From an uncultured Desulfuromonadales bacterium (lineage in GTDB: Bacteria > Desulfobacterota > Desulfuromonadia > Desulfuromonadales > Geopsychrobacteraceae): a stretch of DNA of 19,202 bases. Made by a program: the position numbers and the translations under genes. How positions within the stretch are numbered: the first letter of the stretch is position 1; each line of letters starts with the position of its first letter. The stretch is taken from positions 1 to 19,202 of the forward strand of contig CALZHQ010000056.1 of assembly GCA_945787295.1 (NCBI GenBank), in the 5' to 3' direction. This document shows positions 1 to 8,849 of this stretch, in pieces. The notes under the pieces were generated by a model. It was not told the origin of the DNA. It ran no database searches and saw only the letters and a program-made list of their open reading frames with translations.

Positions 1-1
1 G

Positions 2-127
2 ATCGTTGCCCAGGAAAAAGACAAGAAGATTCTGGTCTTTAAATCCAAGCGGCGCAAAGGGTACCGAAAAAAATTCGGCCACCGTCAACCTATTACCCGG
101 CTTAAAGTCGCGGCAATCGAAGCTTAA
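2..127 (+). CDS. rplU: 50S ribosomal protein L21 (3' end only)
   Basis: Last 41 codons of an ORF that enters from the left edge and ends at TAA 125-127. The visible peptide contains [20 protein letters not shown] followed by QPITRLKV, which is the conserved basic C-terminal region of bacterial L21, a 23S rRNA-binding protein of the large subunit. Only the 3' part is present, so the start and the N-terminal half cannot be judged. It sits 12 bases before rpmA, the standard rplU-rpmA arrangement, so the two are almost certainly co-transcribed. Identification rests on the conserved tail plus the neighbour. Confidence 0.95.
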   Translation: MVAQEKDKKILVFKSKRRKGYRKKFGHRQPITRLKVAAIEA

Positions 128-139
128 GGAGGCTCTCTC

Positions 140-394
140 ATGGCTCATAAGAAAGCTGCCGGTAGTTCCAAGAACGGCCGCGATAGCGCTGGTCAGCGCC
201 TCGGGGTCAAACGTTTTGGTGGTCAGGAAGTGACCGCCGGTTCCATTCTGGTTCGTCAGCGTGGCACCACTTTCCACCCCGGCAACAATGTCGGTTGTGG
301 TAAGGACTACACTCTGTTCGCACTGGTCGACGGCGTTGTCAAGTTCGAGACCAAGGCGAAAGGTCGTAAGCAGATCAGCGTTTATACTGCTTAA
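140..394 (+). CDS. rpmA: 50S ribosomal protein L27
   Basis: An 84-residue protein beginning [16 protein letters not shown], the typical N-terminus of L27, which reaches toward the peptidyl-transferase centre. The conserved core KRFGGQ, then [15 protein letters not shown], then [12 protein letters not shown] is intact, and the length is normal. There is no short N-terminal leader of the kind cleaved from Firmicutes L27. The ATG is set by a strong AAGGAGG ribosome-binding site at about 126-132, placed just after the rplU stop. A terminator-like hairpin follows 26 bases downstream, so the ribosomal-protein transcript may partly end here before obgE. Confidence 0.98.
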   Translation: MAHKKAAGSSKNGRDSAGQRLGVKRFGGQEVTAGSILVRQRGTTFHPGNNVGCGKDYTLFALVDGVVKFETKAKGRKQISVYTA

Positions 395-420
395 GGCGGT
401 CCGCAAGAAAACAACCGGAG

Positions 421-455
421 AAACCCGATACTGCAGCTGTGGTATCGGGTTTTTC
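421..455 (+). terminator. Rho-independent terminator-like hairpin between rpmA and obgE
   Basis: AAACCCGATAC (421-431) pairs perfectly with GTATCGGGTTT (442-452). The 10-base loop contains CAGCTG, and the T run continues to 454. This is an 11-bp stem with a U-tract, the form of an intrinsic terminator. obgE begins only 18 bases past it, with no obvious separate promoter in between. The likely role is partial termination that lowers obgE and downstream expression relative to the ribosomal proteins (inference). Confidence 0.8.
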
Positions 456-472
456 TATTCAAAGAGAAAACC

Positions 473-1510
473 ATGAAGTTTGTTGATCAGGTCAAAATTG
501 ATGTCAAGGCGGGTGACGGTGGCCGCGGCTGCGTGTCGTTTCGTCGCGAGAAGTTTATTCCTAAAGGTGGCCCTGACGGTGGAGACGGCGGCAAGGGAGG
601 CGATGTTTACTTTCTTGTCGAGTCAGCTCTTAGTACGTTGCTCGATTTCCGCTATATGCGGCATTACAAGGCCAAAAACGGTGCCCCCGGTCTCGGCAAG
701 ACCATGCACGGAAAAAATGGTGAGTCACTCGAACTTCGGGTGCCACCAGGGACTCTGGTTTATGATGATGAAACGGGCGAACTGCTTGCGGATCTGACTG
801 AACCGGGTCAGCGGATTCTGTTTATGGCCGGTGGCCAGGGGGGACGGGGCAATGCCCGTTTTGCGACCAGCACCAACCGCGCGCCGCGCCATGCCCAACC
901 GGGTATCCCGGGAGAGGTGAAACAGCTGCGGCTGGAATTAAAGCTGCTCGCTGATGTCGGCCTGGTCGGGCTGCCGAATGCCGGTAAGTCGACCTTGATC
1001 TCTTCGGTCTCGGCCGCCAAGCCGAAGGTGGCCGATTATCCCTTTACCACCCTGGTGCCGAACCTTGGCGTGGTCCCTTATGGTGGCTACAAGACCATGG
1101 TGATGGCCGATATCCCGGGGCTGATCGAGGGTGCCAGCGAGGGGCATGGTTTGGGGACCCGTTTTCTGCGCCATGTTGAACGGACCGACCTGTTTCTGCA
1201 CCTGGTCGATCTGACCTGTATGCAGGAGGGCGATCCGTTCGAGAATTTCCAGATGCTCAACAATGAGCTCTGTCGTTACGATGACAGTCTGTCGAAAAAA
1301 CCGCAGCTGGTGGTGTTGACCAAGATGGATGTGCCGGAAGCGAAGCAGCTGGCGCAAGAGCTGAGCGTGCATTTTGAATCGCTCGGTTACCCGGTTTTTC
1401 CGATTTCGGCGGTGACCGGTGAAGGGCTAAAGGAGCTGATCACTGCGGTCGGTGATGAATTGGATCGGCGCCGTTCAGAACAGGTCGAACAGTCGCTTGA
1501 CAGTGAGTAG
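473..1510 (+). CDS. obgE: GTPase ObgE/CgtA, large-subunit ribosome assembly factor
   Basis: A 345-residue protein. The N-terminal Obg fold (about 1-158) is glycine-rich (GDGGRG, then GGPDGGDGGKGGDV, then GGQGGRGN). The GTPase domain (about 159-330) shows G1 GLPNAGKST at 166-174, DYPFTTL around switch I, G3 DIPG at 213-216, G4 TKMD at 283-286 and G5-like SAVTGEG at 312-318. Obg proteins bind the 50S precursor and (p)ppGpp and link ribosome assembly to growth and stress. The C-terminal tail after the G domain is short, so the optional OCT domain appears absent. The ATG at 473 gives the expected MKFVDQVKI start, with only a weak GAGAAAA-type ribosome-binding site. The position after rplU-rpmA is the classical one, and proB follows 60 bases later. 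Confidence 0.98.
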   Translation: MKFVDQVKIDVKAGDGGRGCVSFRREKFIPKGGPDGGDGGKGGDVYFLVESALSTLLDFRYMRHYKAKNGAPGLGKTMHGKNGESLELRVPPGTLVYDDETGELLADLTEPGQRILFMAGGQGGRGNARFATSTNRAPRHAQPGIPGEVKQLRLELKLLADVGLVGLPNAGKSTLISSVSAAKPKVADYPFTTLVPNLGVVPYGGYKTMVMADIPGLIEGASEGHGLGTRFLRHVERTDLFLHLVDLTCMQEGDPFENFQMLNNELCRYDDSLSKKPQLVVLTKMDVPEAKQLAQELSVHFESLGYPVFPISAVTGEGLKELITAVGDELDRRRSEQVEQSLDSE

Positions 1511-1570
1511 GTCAGCGGCTAGGCTTTTCGGCTGGGTTAAATAACCATTTATAGAATGATTTGAGGGGAT

Positions 1571-2713
1571 ATGCGCAACGCATTGCTTTCCCATGTAAAA
1601 CGGGTTGTAGTAAAAATCGGGAGCGGCGTCATTTCCACCGATGCTGGGCTTGATGAGCAGCGGCTGGCGGCGATCGCCGAGGATCTCTGTGCTTTGCTCG
1701 ACCGTGGTCTGGAAGTGATTCTGGTTTCGTCCGGCGCGGTTGCGGCCGGAAAAGGGCAGCTCGGCATCAACGGGCGCCCGCAGACCATTCCGCAGAAGCA
1801 GGCGGCCGCGGCGATCGGCCAGACCCGGCTTATCCGTGAGTATAAAGAGACCTTTCTGGGCCACGGCTACAATGTCGCCCAGGTTCTGCTGACTCGCGAC
1901 GATCTGTCGAATCGGCGTCGTTATCTCAATGCCCGTAATACCATGACCACCCTGCTCGAATACGGAGTGACCCCGGTGGTCAATGAGAACGACACGGTAG
2001 TGGTCGAAGAGATCCGTTTTGGCGATAATGATAACCTGTCCGCCTTGGTTACCAGCCTGGTGGAAGCCGATATGCTGATCATCCTCTCTGACGTTGACGG
2101 CCTCTACGATAGTAATCCGGCCGAAAATCCACAGGCCGAGTTGATCCCGGTCATCGAGCGGGTGACACCGAAGATTGAGGCGATGGGCGGCAAGAGCAAC
2201 GGTTCGCTCGGTACCGGTGGCATGGCGACCAAGCTTAAAGCGGCGAAAAAAGCGTCCTTAAGCGGCGTTGGCACCCTGATTGTCAATGGTCGCACCCCGC
2301 ATATCTTGACCCAGGTTTTCGATGGCGAGGATGTCGGCAGCTATTTTCTGCCAGCACAGTCGAAGTTGACGGCGAAAAAACATTGGATCGCATTCTCCAA
2401 GAAGCCACGCGGCAAGCTGCTGATCGATGAGGGGGGGCAGCAGGCGGTGATCAAGCGCGGTAAAAGCTTGCTACCTTCCGGGATCTGCGGTGTCGACGGC
2501 GGCTTCGAGCGGGGCGACGCGGTGCGCCTTTGTGACCGGGATGGCCAGGAGTTTGCGCGTGGCGTGGTCAGTTATTCGCTGGCGGAGACTTTGCAGATCA
2601 TGGGCAAGCAATGTGCCGAAATCGAAACGGTGCTCGGCTATAAATATCGTGATGAAGTGGTCTGCCGGGACGATCTGGTCTTGACCATTGAAGGTGAAGA
2701 GGAGATTGAGTGA
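1571..2713 (+). CDS. proB: Glutamate 5-kinase (proline biosynthesis, step 1)
   Basis: A 380-residue protein that phosphorylates L-glutamate to gamma-glutamyl phosphate using ATP. The amino-acid-kinase domain (about 8-265) starts with VVVKIGSGV and holds [26 protein letters not shown] and LSDVDGLY, followed by the [12 protein letters not shown] motif. A C-terminal PUA domain (about 285-375, with [11 protein letters not shown] and [18 protein letters not shown]) is present as in long-form ProB. The length is close to that of other PUA-containing enzymes. GAGGGG at about 1563-1568 supports the ATG at 1571. Its stop overlaps the proA start by one base (TGATG), indicating translational coupling of the two enzymes, whose labile intermediate is thought to be channelled. 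Feedback inhibition by proline is a family property not readable from the DNA. Confidence 0.98.
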   Translation: MRNALLSHVKRVVVKIGSGVISTDAGLDEQRLAAIAEDLCALLDRGLEVILVSSGAVAAGKGQLGINGRPQTIPQKQAAAAIGQTRLIREYKETFLGHGYNVAQVLLTRDDLSNRRRYLNARNTMTTLLEYGVTPVVNENDTVVVEEIRFGDNDNLSALVTSLVEADMLIILSDVDGLYDSNPAENPQAELIPVIERVTPKIEAMGGKSNGSLGTGGMATKLKAAKKASLSGVGTLIVNGRTPHILTQVFDGEDVGSYFLPAQSKLTAKKHWIAFSKKPRGKLLIDEGGQQAVIKRGKSLLPSGICGVDGGFERGDAVRLCDRDGQEFARGVVSYSLAETLQIMGKQCAEIETVLGYKYRDEVVCRDDLVLTIEGEEEIE

Positions 2714-3969
2714 TGGGTGTGCGTGAAGAGATGCTGGAACTGGCGATTGCTGCACAACAGGCATCGCGGCAGATGGCGGTCCTGTCCTCGGCAGTGAAAA
2801 ACGAACTGCTGCTGAATATGGCCGCTGCTTTGGAGGCTGCGAAGGTCGAGCTGCAGCAGGAAAACGAAAAGGACCTGATAGCCGCCCATGAAAAAGGGAT
2901 GGCGGCGGCAATGGTTGATCGTTTGGAGTTGACTTCCGACAGGATCAAGGCGATGGCTGACGGCCTGCGCGAAGTCGCCGCGTTGCCCGATCCGGTTGGC
3001 GAGGTCACCGGCATGTGGCTGCGTCCCAACGGCATCCAGGTCGGTCGCCAGCGGATTCCACTCGGTGTGATCGGCATCATCTACGAATCGCGTCCCAACG
3101 TCACCGCCGATGCGGCGGGCCTGTGTCTGAAAAGCGGCAATGCCGTGGTGTTGCGGGGCGGATCCGAGGCCATTCATTCGAACCGGGCGATCGGTGCCAT
3201 TCTGCAGCAGGCGATGGAAAAGATGGACCTGCCGAAAGCGGCTCTGCAGGTTGTGACCACCAGCGACCGCGATGCCGTTACAGAGCTGCTCAAGCTGGAG
3301 GACCAAATCGATCTGATCATTCCGCGAGGTGGCGAAGGCTTGATCCGGTTTGTCGCGGAAAACTCGCGTATTCCGGTGATCAAGCATTACAAAGGCGTCT
3401 GCCACACTTATGTCGATGCGGCTGCCGATCTGCAGATGGCGGAAGCGATCTGCATCAACGAGAAGGTTCAGCGTCCCGGGGTCTGCAATGCCATGGAGAC
3501 GCTGCTGATCCATCAGGATGTCGCGGCTCAGTTCCTGCCACAGATCACTACAGCCATGCGCAAGGAAGGGGTCGAGCTGCGCGGTTGTGAAAAGTCACGC
3601 CAGATCGTTGCCGACCTGGTTCCGGCCACCGAAGAGGATTGGCCGGCCGAATACCTGGAGCTGATTCTGGCGGTGCGGGTGGTCGAAAATTACCAGCAGG
3701 CAAAAGAACATATCGAAGCTTACGGTTCGCTGCACACCGAAGTCATTGTCACCAATGACTATCACATGTCGCAACGTTTCTTGCGTGAAATTAACTCCAG
3801 TGTGGTGATGGTCAACGCTTCATCCCGGTTCTCTGACGGCAACCAGCTTGGCCTGGGGGCCGAGATCGGTATTTCCACCACCAAGCTGCACTCCTTCGGG
3901 CCGATGGGCTTGGAGGATCTAACCACCCGCAAATTTGTTGTTCTCGGGTCGGGTCAGATTAGAGATTGA
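2713..3969 (+). CDS. proA: Gamma-glutamyl phosphate reductase (proline biosynthesis, step 2)
   Basis: A 418-residue aldehyde-dehydrogenase-fold enzyme that reduces gamma-glutamyl phosphate to glutamate-5-semialdehyde with NADPH. Visible landmarks are [41 protein letters not shown], the catalytic cysteine in [10 protein letters not shown] (about residue 258) and the C-terminal family signature region [12 protein letters not shown]. The ATG at 2713 was preferred because GGAG at 2701-2704 lies 8 bases upstream and it gives the TGATG overlap with the proB stop. An in-frame GTG at 2710 would add one residue and cannot be excluded. Full length and intact. nadD follows after a 12-base gap. Confidence 0.97.
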   Translation: MGVREEMLELAIAAQQASRQMAVLSSAVKNELLLNMAAALEAAKVELQQENEKDLIAAHEKGMAAAMVDRLELTSDRIKAMADGLREVAALPDPVGEVTGMWLRPNGIQVGRQRIPLGVIGIIYESRPNVTADAAGLCLKSGNAVVLRGGSEAIHSNRAIGAILQQAMEKMDLPKAALQVVTTSDRDAVTELLKLEDQIDLIIPRGGEGLIRFVAENSRIPVIKHYKGVCHTYVDAAADLQMAEAICINEKVQRPGVCNAMETLLIHQDVAAQFLPQITTAMRKEGVELRGCEKSRQIVADLVPATEEDWPAEYLELILAVRVVENYQQAKEHIEAYGSLHTEVIVTNDYHMSQRFLREINSSVVMVNASSRFSDGNQLGLGAEIGISTTKLHSFGPMGLEDLTTRKFVVLGSGQIRD

Positions 3970-3981
3970 CGGCCAGTTCTG

Positions 3982-4626
3982 ATGAAGATCGGTATCCTCG
4001 GCGGCACCTTTAATCCGATCCATTTCGGCCATCTGCATATTGCAGAAGAGGTCTATACGTATTGCGGACTTGATCAGGTCTGGTTTGTGCCGACCTGCCG
4101 GCCTCCGCACAAGCCGCTGGCGGAGGAGGTTTCGTTCGCACACCGGCTGGCCATGGTAGAGACGGCGCTAAAGGGGGATGAGCGGTTTCTGTCCTGCGCT
4201 CTGGAAGGGCGCCGCGGCGGCACCAGCTACTCGGTCGAGACGCTGGAGCAGCTGCGCGACGAATATTCCGAACACCAATTCTATTTCATCATGGGGCTCG
4301 ATTCTTTTGCAGAAATCGGCTTATGGAAAGACTATCCCCGGCTCTTTGAGTTAGCCCATATCGTGGTGACTGCCCGGCCCGGGTTTTCCGGCTCTTTGCA
4401 GGCTCTTCTGCCGGTTGCTATCGCAGAAAGCTTCTGCTATGATGCCGAATCCAAAAACCTGTTACATTCAGGTGGGTTTTCGGTCTTTTCAGTCACTCAT
4501 ACCTGCCGGGATGTTTCATCTACGGAAATTCGTCAATTGCTCCGGGCAAATGGCGACATTAGCAGGTTGCTGCCGAAGTCGGTAAGTGACTATATCACGC
4601 AACACGAGCTTTATCGGAAAAGCTAG
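3982..4626 (+). CDS. nadD: Nicotinate-nucleotide adenylyltransferase
   Basis: A 214-residue nucleotidyltransferase that joins ATP and nicotinate mononucleotide to form deamido-NAD, the penultimate step of NAD synthesis. The N-terminus carries GILGGTFNPIHFGHLH with the (H/T)xGH catalytic signature at H14-F-G-H17, and the C-terminal part has the phosphate-binding SSTEIRQLL motif. FIMGLDSFAEIGLWKDY and IVVTARPG match the family core. The length is typical. The start follows proA closely and has only a weak upstream ribosome-binding site, so translation may depend on coupling with proA. The nadD-rsfS-rlmH order is widespread in bacteria and supports the assignment. Confidence 0.97.
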   Translation: MKIGILGGTFNPIHFGHLHIAEEVYTYCGLDQVWFVPTCRPPHKPLAEEVSFAHRLAMVETALKGDERFLSCALEGRRGGTSYSVETLEQLRDEYSEHQFYFIMGLDSFAEIGLWKDYPRLFELAHIVVTARPGFSGSLQALLPVAIAESFCYDAESKNLLHSGGFSVFSVTHTCRDVSSTEIRQLLRANGDISRLLPKSVSDYITQHELYRKS

Positions 4627-4661
4627 CCCGTTATCGCGGGAACTACGTAAGAGGATCGATT

Positions 4662-5018
4662 TTGCAAGATAACAACTCAGTCATGCAGGCTGTAGAATAT
4701 GCGCTGGAGAAAAAGGGCTTTAATCTAAAATTACTTGAGGTGCGTGAGCTCTCTTCGTTAACCGATTACCTGCTGCTGGTCTCGGGACGTTCCGATCGTC
4801 AGGTTCAGGCGATTGCCGAAAATATCAAACTGGAATTCAAAAACCAGCACCAGCAGTTGCCACTGGCGATCGAGGGGATGGATCAAGGGCGCTGGGTGTT
4901 GCTCGATTACGGTGAGTTTATGGTCCATGTGTTTCAGGAGCCGGTGCGCGAATTCTATGATCTGGAGGGCTTGTGGAGCGAAGCTCCCGAAGTGTCTTTG
5001 GAGAGGACTGAGGCTTAA
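4662..5018 (+). CDS. rsfS: Ribosome silencing factor RsfS (Iojap/DUF143 family)
   Basis: A 118-residue protein of the Iojap family, which binds L14 and blocks 30S-50S joining when nutrients are short. The diagnostic stretch runs from VMQAVEYALEKKGFNLKLLEVR through SSLTDYLLLVSGRSDRQVQAIA, EGMDQGRWVLLDYGEFMVHVF and REFYDLEGLW. The TTG at 4662 is chosen because AAGAGGA at about 4649-4655 lies about 6 bases upstream. The alternative in-frame ATG at 4683 lacks such a site and would shorten the N-terminal helix. The stop TAA at 5016-5018 directly abuts the rlmH GTG, implying coupled translation. Confidence 0.95.
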   Translation: MQDNNSVMQAVEYALEKKGFNLKLLEVRELSSLTDYLLLVSGRSDRQVQAIAENIKLEFKNQHQQLPLAIEGMDQGRWVLLDYGEFMVHVFQEPVREFYDLEGLWSEAPEVSLERTEA

Positions 5019-5492
5019 GTGAAACTGCGGCTGGTTTGTGTCGGCAAGCTGGCAGAAGCTTGGCAACGCCAGGCCGCCGAGGATTACGCCGGCCGATTAC
5101 AGCGTTATTTCCCACTGGAAATTATTGAGTTAAAAGAAGAGAAGGGGGGGCGAAAAGGGGATATCCCTGGTCTTCTCAAACGGGAGGGCGAGAGAATCCT
5201 GGAAAAGGTTCCGCAGCGTTCTTTCCTGATCGCTCTCGACGAGCGCGGTCGGAGTTTCAGCTCCGAGCAGTTGGCGGAACGCTTGGGGGATGAAATGCTG
5301 CATGGCGGGCGCGACTGGTGCCTGGTGATCGGTGGCCCCTATGGACTCGATCAGGAACTGCGGCGCCGGGCGGAATTATTGCTTTCGCTTTCAAACATGA
5401 CCTTTACCCATCAGATGGCACGCTTATTTTTACTGGAGCAACTCTACCGCAGCAGCACGATTCTGCGGAATGAACCCTATCATAACCGTTAG
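5019..5492 (+). CDS. rlmH: 23S rRNA (pseudouridine-1915-N3)-methyltransferase
   Basis: A 157-residue SPOUT-class methyltransferase that methylates the pseudouridine in helix 69 of 23S rRNA on assembled 70S ribosomes. Seen in the sequence: KLRLVCVGKLAEAW at the start, FLIALDERGRSFSSEQLA, the SAM-binding knot region CLVIGGPYGLD, LLSLSNMTFTHQMARLFLLEQLYR, and the terminal NEPYHNR that carries the conserved Tyr-His. The family is typically about 155-160 residues, so it is complete. It starts with GTG at 5019, immediately after the rsfS stop, with purine-rich GGAGAGGA inside the end of rsfS as the probable ribosome-binding site. Confidence 0.97.
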   Translation: MKLRLVCVGKLAEAWQRQAAEDYAGRLQRYFPLEIIELKEEKGGRKGDIPGLLKREGERILEKVPQRSFLIALDERGRSFSSEQLAERLGDEMLHGGRDWCLVIGGPYGLDQELRRRAELLLSLSNMTFTHQMARLFLLEQLYRSSTILRNEPYHNR

Positions 5493-5528
5493 TTTAAGGA
5501 CCTAGTTAGCAGGAGGCACGTTAGTACG

Positions 5529-5882
5529 ATGGACGAAGAAGAATTGCAGGAAATCAGAAATAACCTGTTGCAAATGCGCGAAGAAGTTCTCGAAGAAGCT
5601 GACAAAGCCTACGCAGCGTCTCAGTCTTTGGGAAAAGATGGTGTTCCTGATATTGGCGATATGTCGTCGAACAGCTATAATCAGGAAGTACTGATGAACC
5701 TGAGTGAAGCGCAGCGCAGCCGGGTTCGAGATATTGATGCCGCTCTCGAGCGGATGGATCAAGGGGTTTATGGCCTCTGCGCGCGCTGCGAAGAAGAAAT
5801 TCCGACCCGGCGGATGGAAGTCCGGCCGTTTTCACGCTATTGTGTAGATTGTAAATCTGAAGTTGAAAAGTTTGGTGAATAA
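5529..5882 (+). CDS. DksA/TraR-family C4 zinc-finger regulator
   Basis: A 117-residue protein with an N-terminal coiled-coil hairpin (about 1-75, rich in Glu and Leu). The hairpin carries the acidic stretch DGVPDIGDMSS (D37, D41, D44) where DksA places its catalytic aspartates. A C-terminal four-cysteine finger follows: C84-x2-C87 and C105-x2-C108 in YGLCARCEEEI and RYCVDCKSE. DksA-type proteins insert into the RNA polymerase secondary channel and, with ppGpp, retune transcription initiation. It is shorter than E. coli DksA (about 151 residues), and whether it fulfils the main DksA role here is unknown. CAGGAGG at 5511-5517 supports the ATG at 5529 (spacing 11). It may belong to the same transcript as rlmH. 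Confidence 0.9.
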   Translation: MDEEELQEIRNNLLQMREEVLEEADKAYAASQSLGKDGVPDIGDMSSNSYNQEVLMNLSEAQRSRVRDIDAALERMDQGVYGLCARCEEEIPTRRMEVRPFSRYCVDCKSEVEKFGE

Positions 5883-5925
5883 CCACCTCTGATCGCTTTT
5901 TTAATTGCGCAGTCTGGAGATGCCC

Positions 5926-7296
5926 ATGATTGTTGTTGCTCTGTTCATGTTATTGTTTATCGCTTTTGCCCTTGGCTTCCTCTATTTTTGGGGAATTAAC
6001 CCAGGCGAAGTTACGGTGTTTTTGACCAATGAGCAGAGCTTTACCCTGCCGACGGCGATCATGATGATCTGTGTTCTGCTGATCGGACTGCTGCTTGGCA
6101 ACGGGGTCCACATGCTCAGTGCTATGGCCTATTCGGTGAAAAGCTGGCGGGGTGGCAGGCGGGTTAAAAAAGCTGAAGAAGTCGGCTCGATCTATCGCAG
6201 CGGGGTTGGTCGGTTGTTGTCGGGTGATCTGAAAAAGGCTCGGACCCTTTTGAAGAAGGCCCTTGATCGGGACCCGAAACGGGTCGACAGCCATTTGGCC
6301 CTGGCCAGTGTTGCCGAGCAGGAAGGTAACACCCAGGAAGCGATCGAGCTGTTACAGAATGCGCGAAAAATTGATCCCAATGGGTTGGAGATCGTCTTCA
6401 AACTGGCCGGAGTTTTTCAGGATGCCGGCCGTCGTGAAGAGGCGATGGGGGTCTACAAAGAGCTGCTGGCCAAGGATGCGGACAACCGCAAAGCGATGCG
6501 CGCCTTGCGCGATCTCCAGATTGAGTTGGGCAGCTATGATGACGCCCTGACCCTGCAGAAGCGGATTGTCAAAGCAACCTCGTCCGGCCCGCGAGCTGAT
6601 GCTGAAAAACAGATCCTGCTGCAACTGCGCTACGAAACGGCGCGTAATGCTCTGGCCAACGGTGAGGCGGAGCAGGCTGCAGATGCCTGTCGTGACCTGA
6701 TCAAGCAGGATGCCAGTTTCACTCCCGCCCGGGTCACTCTGGGGGATGCTTATCGTGAGTTGAAGCGTGATAGCGATGCGGTACGGGTTTTTCAAGAGGG
6801 CTATAAAGCTCTGAAGAAGAGTGTTTTCCTCTCCCGCTTGGAAGATCTCTACATCGGCGCTGAAGATCCTGCCGCACTCCTCTCCTTCTATCGGAGTCGG
6901 ATGCAGGAAGACAGCAGCGACCTGCTGCTGAAACTCTATCTGGGCCGCCTCTGTCTGCGTCTGGAAATGGTTGACGAAGCCTTGCAGCACTTGACCGACC
7001 TGGAAACCACCGGCATCGATTTTGCGCAACTGCATTTACTGCTGGCTGAAGCTCATCGTCGCCGCAACAAGGTTGATCAGGCGGTGGTCGAGTACCAGCG
7101 GGCGCTCGGGATCGACAGCCATCTGACCCTCGGCTTTGTTTGCGAAGAGTGTAACGCCAAGCATGAAGAGTGGGTCAGCCGCTGCTCCGAATGTAAAGCT
7201 CTCGATTCACTGGTTTTGCCAGAGCGTAAGCAGATTCAGGATGCCAAGCTGGTTGATGGTCCCAAGGCGATTCCGCACGGGCAGCGGGAGGTTTAA
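5926..7296 (+). CDS. lapB: LapB-type TPR/rubredoxin protein with N-terminal LapA-like membrane domain
   Basis: A 456-residue inner-membrane protein. Two hydrophobic segments (about 1-23 and 41-63) flank the motif [11 protein letters not shown], and a basic [12 protein letters not shown] follows; this resembles the small protein LapA (DUF1049). Then come about eight TPR-like helical repeats (about 85-395, e.g. [28 protein letters not shown]). The C-terminus has a rubredoxin-like metal knuckle with Cys at 406, 409, 420 and 423 (C-x2-C-x10-C-x2-C, in [13 protein letters not shown] and [11 protein letters not shown]), the hallmark of LapB/YciM. In E. coli LapB controls LpxC proteolysis by FtsH and so LPS output. 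The start is uncertain: GGAGA at 5916-5920 best fits ATG 5926, while in-frame ATG 5920 and TTG 5905 are alternatives. gpmI starts 2 bases after the stop. Confidence 0.85.
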   Translation: MIVVALFMLLFIAFALGFLYFWGINPGEVTVFLTNEQSFTLPTAIMMICVLLIGLLLGNGVHMLSAMAYSVKSWRGGRRVKKAEEVGSIYRSGVGRLLSGDLKKARTLLKKALDRDPKRVDSHLALASVAEQEGNTQEAIELLQNARKIDPNGLEIVFKLAGVFQDAGRREEAMGVYKELLAKDADNRKAMRALRDLQIELGSYDDALTLQKRIVKATSSGPRADAEKQILLQLRYETARNALANGEAEQAADACRDLIKQDASFTPARVTLGDAYRELKRDSDAVRVFQEGYKALKKSVFLSRLEDLYIGAEDPAALLSFYRSRMQEDSSDLLLKLYLGRLCLRLEMVDEALQHLTDLETTGIDFAQLHLLLAEAHRRRNKVDQAVVEYQRALGIDSHLTLGFVCEECNAKHEEWVSRCSECKALDSLVLPERKQIQDAKLVDGPKAIPHGQREV

Positions 7297-7298
7297 GC

Positions 7299-8822
7299 GT
7301 GGCGACAGCACCGGTTGCCCTGGTTATCCTAGATGGCTGGGGAATTAGTGAAAGCTGTGATCAGAACGCTGCCTGCCTGGCGCAGACGCCAACCATGGAT
7401 GCCCTGCGTAGCGAGTGGCCAAACGGCCGGCTCGGTGCTTCCGGGCGGGATGTTGGTCTGCCGGATGGCCAGATGGGGAATTCCGAGGTTGGTCATCTGA
7501 ATATCGGTGCCGGTCGGATAGTTTATCAGGATCTGACCCGGATCAGCCTGGCGATAGAAGATGGCAGCCTGTTTGAAAATCAAGCCCTGAAAAGACTCTG
7601 CCAGCGGCTGGTCGACAGCAGCGGTAAGCTGCACCTGCTCGGCCTGCTTTCTGACGGCGGTGTCCACTCCCATAATACCCATCTCTACGCACTCGTTCGG
7701 CTGGCTCAGAAACTGGGTGTCAAGGATGTCTGTATTCACGCCTTCATGGATGGCCGGGATACTCCGCCGCGTAGCGGGGCCGCGTACCTGGAGCAGCTTG
7801 AAACCGAACTGGAAAATATCGGGTTGGGACGGGTTGCATCGGTCATCGGTCGTTACTGGGCGATGGACCGCGACAACCGCTGGGATCGGGTGGAAAAAGC
7901 CTACCAGGCGCTGACCGAAGGTCTCGGGCAGCAGGCGGCAAGCTCTGCCGAAGCGATTCAGGCGGCCTATGCCGCAGACGAGACCGACGAATTTGTCAAA
8001 CCCCGGGTGGTCGGTTCCGCCGGAACCATCGATGATGGCGACGGGGTCCTGTTCTTTAATTTCCGTGGCGACCGCGCCCGTGAGATGACCCGGGCTCTGA
8101 CCGATGCGGAGTTTTCCGGTTTTACCCGGGCGAAAACTCCGCAATTGGTCGATTATGTCTGCCTGACCGAGTATGACGAAAGTTTCGGTCTGCCGGTCGC
8201 TTATCCGAATGAAACCCTGCCCGATATTCTTGCCGAGGTCATTTCCAAGGCCGGACTCAAACAACTGCGGATCGCTGAGACCGAAAAGTATGCTCATGTC
8301 ACCTTCTTTTTTAACGGTGGCGTTGAAAAGGCCTGGGACGGGGAGGAGCGGGTTCTGATTCCTTCGCCGCAGGATGTTGCCACCTACGATCAGAAGCCGG
8401 CTATGAGTGCGGTCGAGGTGACCGACGAAGTAGTCAAGCGGATCGAGTCGGATCAATATCAGCTGATCATTCTCAATTATGCTAACCCGGACATGGTCGG
8501 TCACACCGGGGTGCTGGATGCGGCTATCGAAGCCGTGGAGATAGTAGATACCTGCCTGGGACGAGTGGTCGAAGCGATGCTGGCTAAAAACGGTCGGCTG
8601 TTGATCACTGCTGACCATGGTAACTGTGAGCAGATGAGCGACGGCAAGGGTGGTGTGCATACTGCGCACACTAGCAATCCGGTACCGCTGGTGTATGTCG
8701 ATGCAGCCCGCAAACAGGTCCAGTTACGCGATGGAATTCTCGCAGACTTGGCACCGACGATCCTTGGCTTGCTTGGGGTCCCGGTCCCTGCAGCGATGAC
8801 CGGCCGTTCCTTGTTGACTTAA
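7299..8822 (+). CDS. gpmI: 2,3-bisphosphoglycerate-independent phosphoglycerate mutase
   Basis: A 507-residue alkaline-phosphatase-superfamily enzyme that interconverts 3- and 2-phosphoglycerate through a phosphoserine intermediate using two Mn ions. Visible: metal ligand D12 in VILDGWGIS, nucleophile S62 in [78 protein letters not shown] and the second-metal ADHGNCEQM followed by [10 protein letters not shown]. The length matches the family (about 510). It begins with GTG at 7299 preceded by CGGGAGG at about 7286-7291, located within the end of the LapB gene, so the two are likely coupled. The enzyme is cytosolic and acts in glycolysis/gluconeogenesis. Confidence 0.98.
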   Translation: MATAPVALVILDGWGISESCDQNAACLAQTPTMDALRSEWPNGRLGASGRDVGLPDGQMGNSEVGHLNIGAGRIVYQDLTRISLAIEDGSLFENQALKRLCQRLVDSSGKLHLLGLLSDGGVHSHNTHLYALVRLAQKLGVKDVCIHAFMDGRDTPPRSGAAYLEQLETELENIGLGRVASVIGRYWAMDRDNRWDRVEKAYQALTEGLGQQAASSAEAIQAAYAADETDEFVKPRVVGSAGTIDDGDGVLFFNFRGDRAREMTRALTDAEFSGFTRAKTPQLVDYVCLTEYDESFGLPVAYPNETLPDILAEVISKAGLKQLRIAETEKYAHVTFFFNGGVEKAWDGEERVLIPSPQDVATYDQKPAMSAVEVTDEVVKRIESDQYQLIILNYANPDMVGHTGVLDAAIEAVEIVDTCLGRVVEAMLAKNGRLLITADHGNCEQMSDGKGGVHTAHTSNPVPLVYVDAARKQVQLRDGILADLAPTILGLLGVPVPAAMTGRSLLT

Positions 8823-8849
8823 GTCTTTTTCGCTTTCAGGGGGAGGGGG

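Noticed and set aside
2638..3513. 291-codon open frame antisense to proA
   Set aside because: It mirrors the conserved proA coding sequence, shows no family motif and would overlap proB and proA.
7329..8669. Long open frame (446 codons) antisense to gpmI
   Set aside because: It lies entirely within a full-length, motif-complete gpmI and has no recognisable domain; GC-rich codon use of the sense gene creates such shadows.
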